Part shown: positions 57,101-64,000 of the stretch, one piece after another
How the letters are laid out: every line of letters begins with the position of its first letter
Numbering within the stretch: the stretch's first letter is position 1
NCBI GenBank assembly: GCA_902702965.1
Contig: CACRXP010000089.1
Location: 1,396,129-1,460,128 of the forward strand
DNA: 64,000 nt
Direction: 5' to 3'
Source: Spirometra erinaceieuropaei
Taxonomy: Eukaryota > Platyhelminthes > Cestoda > Diphyllobothriidea > Diphyllobothriidae
Made by a program: the position numbers and the translations under genes
Notes under the pieces: model-generated
Seen by the model: only the letters and a program-made list of their open reading frames with translations
Databases searched by the model: none
What the model was told of the DNA's origin: nothing

Positions 57101-60100
57101 AGTGTTCTATTAAATAATATATACTTTGCAGATATACTTAAATCGTCCGTTACGATTAGTTTGAATTTATTTTCTGCCTTAGTATTGTCGTCAAACCTAT
57201 TGACGAAAATATTCTGCATTTAAGATAACATGCTACTCTAACGAAGAGCCCATATGTGGACTGTCGTCGCCATGCGGTAAGCCATTTTCGAACTCGAAAC
57301 CATAAGCAACTCTATGTTAAAGGACTTTATGAACTTTTTTTCAAAACCTAAGGGAGCCATATTGAATGCTATTTTTCTACCTCAGTACGCCTAATTTTGC
57401 GCCGACATCAGTTTTAGGGAACGAGGGAGCCCATTCCGTGCTGAGATACACTGCAAAGCGTGGACCGGAAAATATGGTTCTTTATACATGCTTGTATAAA
57501 GAAAATGAAAATTTTGACCAAGTTACTTACAGGATCTTTTGGCCAGGTATGTCAAATTCGTACAGGTGTTATCTGCCGGAAAACCATTTAAATATATTCT
57601 TTTTAACGGCTTTTCACGCAAATGGAATCTGGAGTGCTGATTTTTCAAAATCAATTTTAAAATGGGCATAAAAATATATCCGAAATTTATAGGTTCGGAC
57701 AGGTTTGTTGGCGAAACTGAAGCCCTAACTGCGTCGTCCAACGAAGTGGAACTGGAATGGATCGTCAACCACTGGGGTCCACACGACTATCGGGTAACAA
57801 AACCTTTTCTTTTTTCGAGTAGGCTAAGGAGTAACGTTGTGGATACAATGAAGTTAAATGACTGGCTGGATGTGTTCGGTATTCACAAAAACTAAATATT
57901 TTCTTGCTGTTATGATTTATGGCCATGACATGGCATATTGCTCTGGCTTGCAGACTACAGCGTTGAGCTACTAGCTTGTGGAGTACTCTATATTAAAATC
58001 CCAAAATGACGTTAGTAGACTTTGAAATGACATAATATCGGTCTCTAAAACCGTTAATAATAGAAAAAAACTGATAGACGTTGGCAAGGATCTAGAAAGT
58101 TATAAGACTACTGGAAAATTCGTCTTTCCGAAGAAAAAGGCATTTCTGGTTTCTTATACTTACACCTGGTTTACAACTTATAGTAATCGAGAATTATAAA
58201 AAGGTTGAATAGCGTATAATAATTTAACACCGACGCACAGATATGAAAAATATTACGGACTGTTACCTTTGTTGGAATCACCTGATATTTCGCTGTTCGG
58301 TAACCTAGAACTGATATTTATTCAATCAATTGGTTACAATTAGCCAGTACCACGTATAAAACACAGAGCACAAACTAAAACGAAATTTTCAGTCAATAAA
58401 TATATTCTTTACGGTCAACGTAGAGAGATTAAATCCAAGGATTAACACAGAATTAGTGTTCCATATTGGGTGGGGAACCCTAAAATTGATATTGGTTACT
58501 CATTGTAGACACGGGATGCCAAACATAAATTTAAGCTTGAAGTTCATTGCTCTGTAGGCCAAAAAATGAAAAACAATATACTTTGTAGGTTCTTGCAAAT
58601 AGTTGCCTTTTTTGCAAAACGGATTTTTTTAAAAATTATGGAAGGGCAAAGAAAACACTTATTTTACGAAGTCAAATTCATTCTCTGCGCGTTCTACAAA
58701 CTGTTTAATTGAAACTAAAGTAAGCAAAAAATGCTTCCTAAGATCGCCCAACTGTGTGGGCCGCATATTTTGTGTGGTTAATTTTCACATCCTATATTCT
58801 GGGCTTTATTTTTTCTAGAGATTTGAGTGCTATGCTGATGACCAGCTTCTGTGCTCCGGCCTTACAACTACTGCTGAAGAGGGAATGTGCCGTAAGTGGC
58901 ATTTCATTGACTTGGGCAAAATTAAAGCTGTGCAGGTTAAACGTGGCGAAACACGCAGAATTCAGCGACTGCGTAGATTTTCTGACCTACTCACGAGCTC
59001 TGAACCTTCATTACTTATCTATGCAACTACCGGTTCTACGTGATCGCTGGAAGAAGAACTTTATTCGCCTAGCATTTTGCATTCATCCTCGAACCCATTA
59101 AAAGATCCCGGTGACCAGTGCATATGGGGTTGCAGTATTTATGGGACTTAGGCGCTATGGAGCGCAATTAACGGCTCTCTCCTTCATCGCAGACTTTTTG
59201 ATCCCAATACGATAACTGTTTGATGACCGAAAATCGCCTCGATTTCGTCCAACATGTTGGGTGTTTAAGTACTAATTGCTCGCCCATTCGGTTCACTGCT
59301 ACTGGGGTTAGAAACTACGCTTGGCTGCGCGCTCCCAGAGACCTAATTATCCTGCCCAGTGTTAGTCTCTAAACTGAATATGGAAGGAGCAAGTCGCTGT
59401 AATTGTTAATAGACTGGTTGCCAGTGAACCCTAAGTCAAGCAGTTCACGTCTCACGCGTTTGTCAGCACTCCCGGGAATTTTGTGGCGTCGACGAACTTG
59501 AGTACGTAGCCAAATCCCGCAAAGTGATCTGCGACTTAGCAGCTGGGGTAATTTTTCTTCACTGCTACTACATTTTCGGCTATTCGCGTCTACTGTGGTA
59601 ATTGCTCTGTTCACAACTACATCAGGCCCTACAAACGACAAGATTCAAAGACTCGAATGCTGTCCACCAAGGAGATATCGCACCAATAGAAAGGGGGGAC
59701 GTTCATTTAGGTGCTAAAGTGGTGGCCTCAAAAAGGCGTCCCCAAATACTGCAACTGTTTGTGCATGTATTACCCTTATCTGATGCTTTTGTCGCTAGTG
59801 GGATGGTCGACAAGACTAAGATTCTCAGATCAGAAGTCAGGCAATAGGACGTGGACCTGGATTGCTTTTACTGCTGAGGAAGTGCGTGTCGAAAAGCTCT
59901 GCATGCAGTCGCCGCGAGCGCGCTCTTCAAGCAAGTCCGACTTGTCTGGGTCCGCCGTCGAGGACCTCAGACCCAGCGCCTTTCGTTGTCCCAGCGTCCG
60001 CCAGCCAACCAGAAGAGGAACAGTGTCGATTGACTTCGAGCACTCGCGAGGCTAGCGACAAGCCTCGTGCGTCCCAGCAGTGGATCGACATGGAGTGTGA

Positions 60101-63100
60101 GGCGGATAGGGAGGCAGCGTGACAAAGCCGGAGGGCAAAGAGACGTGAACGGCCACACTTTCACTGATGATGGGAGGAGAGGTAGCGTATACGAGGACAT
60201 TTTGATTACGGCGAAACTTGTCAATCGTAATTCTACCTACGGATTAAGAGACATGAGTCTGCAATGTGTGTAGTTGGGAGATGGTATGGCGCGACTATGT
60301 CTCACCCGCTGACTAAATCTATGACTGTAAAAGGAGGGCTACCCGTCCATACAGACGAGACTTATGAATATCACCGGAGTCATCCAGTCTTCGCCAGAAT
60401 TAGGACACTAAATTATGACATTTGATCCACCTTTCACAAGATATCCCGCTATTGACCGTCATGGCATAATAATTTTTTATTGTTATTATCAAATTAGCGT
60501 GCGTTTATATGGCTGCGTTCGTGCATTCGGTGTTTTATCATAGTTTAGTATAGTCGTTGATTTAGTTTAACGTAAAGCGCACAGGAAAGGCAAATACGGC
60601 AGGCAGTAACTGGCACAACCCTCATAGGGCTTAAGAACACCAACATAGGCGACAGATGTCCGCCCAGTTATGCATAGTCATCGTGCTTTGATCACGTTTG
60701 AAAATTACTACCCCCTGATGTGGAAAAGGCCGCTGACTTGTCGGTTTGGCACGGCCAATTCTAGAAAATTAACGTGTCTGGAATAAGACTATTTATAGAA
60801 AGCGCATTTTGCGAACTCGTTTTCAATGAAAAGGCTTCAAAGAAACTGAATCACGTTGTCGGTAGACTCACGGAAACAGATTCTGATAGTCCAACTGGGC
60901 AGTCAGTTAAGGAATCAAGAATCGAAAAGTGTACAAACTAACCTTCTCAAATAATTTTCGAATGGGTTGATCTTTGAAGGAAGTCAGCAACTCGCCTATA
61001 TAAAAGAATGCTTAAAAAACACCCTGTTCTTCTTCTTATACGCAGCGGTCGATGCAATGTCTGATGCGTTTTATGCGCCTTTTAGCCGGGTTTCGCCATC
61101 TGCGGTGTTCATATCTGCAGCACAATCATCGTATATATGCGTCTTTGCAGCTACTGTTAAACGTATTACATATAAACTTTTTAAACAAGTCTCGGTCTAG
61201 GGATATTTGGCAGGATAGGCATCAATCAAAATTCTATGGTCACACCGTCGCTCCGCCCGCAAAATTGTCAATTAAACAACACACATTCGTTCTTGGTGCT
61301 TTAGCACAGTAGCTCTCGCATTTGTCAATGCTCTAATAATGTTTCAGATACATGGTACAATATAAATATAATAACTTGCCCATGAATGCGCTAGTAAATT
61401 ACCCTTGCGTGATTGATGACATTTTGGACTTATTCAGTAGACCTCGATTGTTCTGATCGTCTGTAGGTGAGAGAATACCTCAGCGCGGGCAACAAGGCCG
61501 TGTCTAGGTGGTCCCACGTCTTAGAATATAACTGGCAGCAGTCCATAAAAATCTGGGAGTTAGCGAACCTACGGGACTGTGGCATAAAATATTTTCCTTA
61601 ACAAGTAATTTTTAATTTACAAGATCGCATTATTTCGGAATGCATAATTTTCTTTGAACTTGCTTTTCATAGCAACGTAGCAGGGGTTCCTCAGTACTGT
61701 TGCTGGATTATTTGCGTATTCAGGTTCCCTAAAATTTGAAAGACTTTCCTTATATTAGATTCGCGGACAACCATGTGGACTGATTTTCTTTTGGCAATTC
61801 GGGTCTGCGAGATGCTGTTCAGTCAGACATGGCCGCTGAGCAACTAAGGATTGTAAAGCATTTCACTCTTAATTAAAGCACATTTTCCTCCAACGTCGAC
61901 GTTACACAGCTCAACTTCTGAACCTGAGTTCCAGTTTCGCTGTATCTATTCTGCCTTGTTGTACACTAGATGTGCGCTAGGAAGACTGGTTCAGCTTGTA
62001 TTTAAGTCAGTGTCAAATTTGGCATTTTCGCAATGTAGTCGTCTAGAGGTTACAATAACGGGGAATATATTGGTCAGCGGCTGTAAGATTTGACCAGATC
62101 TGAATAAAACGATTGTTTTGCCTTAGATTACACATGTTGAGCTTAGTTTGAGAACATTAAAAAACAAGTAGGCCTCACTGACAACATCACATGACTAAGT
62201 TAATTTAAACGAGGTTCATCACAAATACGAAATTGCATGCCTCTATTTACTAAGAGCTCATATTATAGCGTATTTTCAGTGTTAGGAATGAACCATCTGG
62301 TCAGAGAATGCTAGATTGGCATTGGAAAGCCTTTCCAGAACGTCTCTAGGGGCGAAACTGTTGTTTTCGTGAGTAAGGCTACGACTTAATTTGACGAGAT
62401 AAAATCTCTTTAGCGAGTTAAAAAACTGCTTTCATTACAATTAAGAGCAATCTTATTAGAGAAACAAGGAGGGATTCTTCCAATATTTACTTGCTAAAAT
62501 CTCGATCGTATTCCTATGTAGATGTCAATGATTATGGAGAAATTTACGTTTTCACCCTGACTGCATGGAGGAAACAGAACTCAGCAATGGCGCGATATGT
62601 TTGTCGTACTGCGGCAGCTTCCCAAGAACGTACCATATTTTGGAAAAGTAAAAAGTTACTTTTTAATTTCCCTTTAAAAATATTTTGCGTTCTTCATGAC
62701 TTCCAGTCTTTTGCTATATGCCGCTACTCAAACTTATTAAAACGCAGTCAGTTCTGAACACTGGTTTGCTCAGTGGTGACGGACCCATCCCATTCATATA
62801 ACACATGGCAGCCTACCTTTACAGATAAGTCGGCTAAACAACTACGTTTCAAGTGACGTTCATAAATTCTGACTAATGTATCTGCGATATGGGGACGTAT
62901 GCACATAAGGAATCCATCCAATACACTGATAATTATTGTCTTTTTTAATGTTTTTTCAGATCAAATTGGAAGCAATGCCAAAGAATACATTCCAGGTCAG
63001 AGACAGTCTTTGCATTGAACCTTAAACGTACGATCAATAAAAGCCTGTCCTTGCATAATTATCTATTTGGCAGCCTTTATGCTCTGGTAGGCAAAACCCA

Positions 63101-63351
63101 CTAATGTTTCCAATTCAGCAAAGACGGTTCTTAATCTTTATTCCGCAGAGTACGTCATTTCCATAAGTGGTGGGATGCTAAGCCATTCAGTCGCGAACTA
63201 CCTCAAAGAGGCTCAAATATCTTCCGAAAATGAGGCGGCCGATGTCGTGAGGATCTCTCCAAAGGCGACTTTTGAAGTTACATGCTCCATAACCGTAGAA
63301 AATAGCTCCTGGTTATGCAATGTCTACTTTAAAAAGGCTGTGCTTCAACTG
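54082..63351 (+). CDS. Multi-exon gene for a secreted/surface protein with four repeated modules (3' end outside window)
   Basis: I do not recognise this gene. Exons inferred from GT/AG sites: 54082-54130, 54762-54856, 54962-55064, 55206-55307, 55856-55944, 56050-56149, 56496-56633, 56728-56837, 57225-57276, 57412-57546, 57693-57793, 58819-58891, 62522-62647, 62960-62995, 63149-63351. Joined they stay open for 504 residues and all phases agree. After the signal peptide and a 32-residue linker, four modules follow, each cut into exons of phase 0-1, 1-1 and 1-0. This points to module duplication. Nine N-X-S/T sites and about 19 cysteines suggest an extracellular glycoprotein. Modules 3 and 4 show a cysteine pair spaced as in immunoglobulin-like folds (xCY ... 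YxC), but that is a guess. No membrane anchor or stop lies in the window. Donors are mostly GTAAGT-like; those at 54857 (GTAGGC), 57794 (GTAACA) and 62996 (GTCAGA) are weak. The small exon 14 is the least certain. Confidence 0.75.
54962..55944 (+). CDS. Exons 3-5: module 1 of the secreted protein
   Basis: Exon 3 (54962-55064, phase 0-1) reads EIAFTIDEEQF, GGNCHLNSSVEF and PCPVQC. Exon 4 (55206-55307, phase 1-1) starts CNGACVLN and ends VNDTHEIVYVHG. Exon 5 (55856-55944, phase 1-0) starts DRDVCGSRLPFY. Six cysteines and two N-glycosylation sites lie in 98 residues. The cysteine pattern differs from the later modules, so homology rests mainly on exon lengths and phases. Confidence 0.7.
56050..56837 (+). 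CDS. Exons 6-8: module 2 of the secreted protein
   Basis: Exon 6 (phase 0-1) reads YVILQEKYFIVDVNNGLCKS and ETFRCKVEQ. Exon 7 (phase 1-1) reads VANVSRITMFISEIRNITEI, GFRDLDMPNDKYQL. Exon 8 (phase 1-0) reads GMLTFDNSSFSNLCTNESEV and ELAWRFLGTTSAINASN. It has three cysteines and at least five N-glycosylation sites in 116 residues. The closing phrase ESEVELAWRFLG parallels NEVELEWIVNHWG at the end of module 3, direct sequence evidence that the modules are related. Confidence 0.75.
57225..57793 (+). CDS. Exons 9-11: module 3 of the secreted protein
   Basis: Exon 9 (57225-57276, phase 0-1) is short: ITCYSNEEPICGLSSPC. Exon 10 (57412-57546, phase 1-1) gives VLGNEGAHSVLRYTAKRGPE, MVLYTCLYKENENF and TYRIFWPG. 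Exon 11 (57693-57793, phase 1-0) gives SDRFVGETEALTASSNEVEL and EWIVNHWGPHDYR. The acceptor of exon 10 is the CAG at 57409-57411. The nearer CAG at 57383-57385 would bring in a stop, which supports the choice. The TCY / YTC cysteines may pair across a beta sandwich. Confidence 0.75.
57794..58818 (+). other. Intron 11, AT-rich, no element recognised
   Basis: 1,025 bases between the phase-0 donor GTAACA and acceptor TTTTCTAG. No exon-like open stretch or repeat partner was found. Confidence 0.5.
58819..63351 (+). CDS. Exons 12-15: module 4, split by a 3.6-kb intron
   Basis: Exon 12 (58819-58891, phase 0-1) reads RFECYADDQLLCSGLTTTAE and ends MC, clearly parallel to exon 9. Exon 13 (62522-62647, phase 1-1) reads VNDYGEIYVFTLTAWRKQNS, ARYVCRT and ERTIFWK, parallel to exon 10 (YRIFWPG). 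Exon 14 (62960-62995, phase 1-1, 36 bases) and exon 15 (63149-63351, phase 1-0, ISGGMLSHSVANYLKEAQ ... FEVTCSITVENSSWLCNV) replace the usual single third exon, so this module is longer (146 residues) and may include the start of a further domain. Confidence 0.65.
59040..59670 (-). mobile_element. Decayed PLE 3' end (endonuclease plus terminus) inside intron 12
   Basis: Minus strand, about 59650-59500: RTRIAENVVAVKKN-like and FAGFGYVLKF, a weakened GIY-YIG region related to the one at 11480-11875. The tail (STCFHIQF-type) follows. At 59240-59040 a PLE terminus (AATAAAGTTCTTCTTCCAGC on the minus strand) matches 63570-63740. The order endonuclease then terminus is that of a PLE 3' end. It is antisense to the host gene and should be spliced out. 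Confidence 0.65.
59670..62520 (+). other. Rest of intron 12, no gene recognised
   Basis: The GC-rich block 59850-60200 has opposing short open frames without motifs and may be more PLE debris. 60200-62500 is AT-rich with nothing recognised. An open frame at 60967-61200 starts at TTG and is not credible. Confidence 0.45.
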
Positions 63352-63569
63352 GTAAGAGTAGACAAAGTTCATCTTGCTAAACTGTCTTGTCATCCGTTTT
63401 CTCTTTTATCAACATTGTACTCTGAGATTTGGCATGGACGTGTTGCACAATTCAATTCGATCGTCACTGCGCGTAGACAAAGTTGGCGCAGAAAACTCAA
63501 CAATGACTCGTGGGTCTTGTTTCTTTAAAAAAATTCGAATTGTGGTATTATAGCTGACAAAATATAGAT

Positions 63570-63740
63570 GCGACCGCTGGAACAAGAGCTTTATTCGCCT
63601 GACGTTTCGGACATAGAATCGAACCCACCATCAGAGACAGTGGCAGAAACCGACGATTCGTGCAAAAGAAGTTGCATTATTTATAGGATACAGTCACTAT
63701 GCCACTGCATACCTATGATACTTAACCGCTCTCCCTTTCA
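63570..63740 (-). repeat. PLE terminus with damaged hammerhead motif (copy e)
   Basis: Minus strand: GTCT (stem I), CTGATGG (core A9 changed to G), a poor stem II, GAAAC, GTC, AGGC (stem I partner), then GAATAAAGCTCTTGTTCCAG. It matches copy d at 32.9 kb on the opposite strand. It lies after the last visible exon of the host gene, probably in the next intron. Confidence 0.6.
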
Positions 63741-64000
63741 TCGATAATCGTTGTCAGCTGGTGCGCTAATGGTATAAAGACTGGCATACAAATTGGTGAA
63801 ATCCCATTAACCTTGTTGGATGCAGGCGTAATGCTTGCTCGGTCATCTGGCTCACCGACCTGCGCACTCTCTGAGTGGCTAATAAAATTTGACCCGAATA
63901 ACTCTCAGCACTAAATATCGGGATGGGGATGTCATTAGACTTTCTGATAGACTGAAGTCCCGTGTACCATGAATAAAGTTATTTACGGTCCACGCAATTA
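63740..64000. other. Unassigned right edge
   Basis: No further exon of the host gene or repeat could be assigned before the window ends. Confidence 0.4.

Noticed and set aside
57385..57411. Acceptor CAG at 57383-57385 for exon 10
   Set aside because: Given the phase-1 donor of exon 9 it would bring a stop within a few codons. The CAG at 57409-57411 keeps the frame open.
59711..60122. Overlapping 86- and 114-residue frames in a GC-rich block
   Set aside because: Lie within the intron of the secreted-protein gene, start at non-ATG codons and have opposing frames. They fit composition or PLE debris.
1..64000. Bacterial or phage origin, CRISPR array, operons
   Set aside because: No regularly spaced identical repeats, no run of adjacent long ORFs with ribosome binding sites. 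Spliced exons, DAD1, LINEs, PLEs and SINEs are eukaryotic.

Overview
The window looks like eukaryotic, repeat-rich, animal nuclear DNA, most likely from a flatworm and probably a tapeworm. It shows spliced genes with GT/AG introns, several decayed CR1-like and RTE-like LINEs, Penelope-like elements (PLEs) with hammerhead-ribozyme motifs, Gypsy and BEL/Pao LTR-retrotransposon remnants, and tRNA-derived SINEs. No bacterial operon, CRISPR array, rRNA gene or credible functional tRNA gene is visible. The species call is an inference from the mix of element families; no host marker in the window fixes it.

Only two host protein-coding genes are supported. One is a complete single-exon DAD1 gene (oligosaccharyltransferase subunit) at 29266-29667 on the plus strand. 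The other is a gene I do not recognise, starting at 54082 and running off the right-hand edge. I rebuilt 15 exons of it from splice sites. They encode a signal peptide followed by four cysteine-bearing, N-glycosylation-rich modules. Each module is cut by introns in the same phase order (0-1, 1-1, 1-0). This is the best candidate for something undescribed.

Layout. 0-4.3 kb: CR1-like LINE 'A' remnant, a 163-bp tandem duplication, a LINE 3' tail, a head-to-head pair of hammerhead motifs and a PLE reverse transcriptase remnant. 4.3-7.2 kb: no gene recognised. 7.2-11.04 kb: a nearly full-length CR1-like LINE 'D' whose RT palm is missing exactly at a single N (10229). 11.5-15.4 kb: PLE GIY-YIG endonuclease, LINE A copy and RTE-like LINE, all on the minus strand. 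16.2-20.5 kb: LINE A tail, Gypsy RT remnant and a further LINE A copy. 21.2-24.7 kb: degenerate minisatellite, LINE 'C' and another CR1-like fragment. 25.4-28.1 kb: a Gypsy gag-pol remnant. 29.3 kb: DAD1. 30.2-33 kb: RTE-like RT, hammerhead, PLE N-terminal ORF (broken at the single N at 31641) and a second PLE terminus. 34.7-42.9 kb: dispersed repeats, foldback-element halves, tRNA-SINE tandem and inverted copies, and the best-preserved LINE RT ORF (37801-39210). 43038-43138: assembly gap. 43.5-49.9 kb: unclassified repeats and a duplicated small ORF. 50.1-52.3 kb: BEL/Pao pol. 52.5-53.5 kb: a near 1-kb foldback element. 54.1 kb to end: the multi-exon secreted or surface protein gene, with PLE debris in its long intron and after its last visible exon.

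Nearly all retroelement ORFs carry stops, frameshifts or damaged catalytic motifs, so most of the window is fossil transposon sequence around two host genes.
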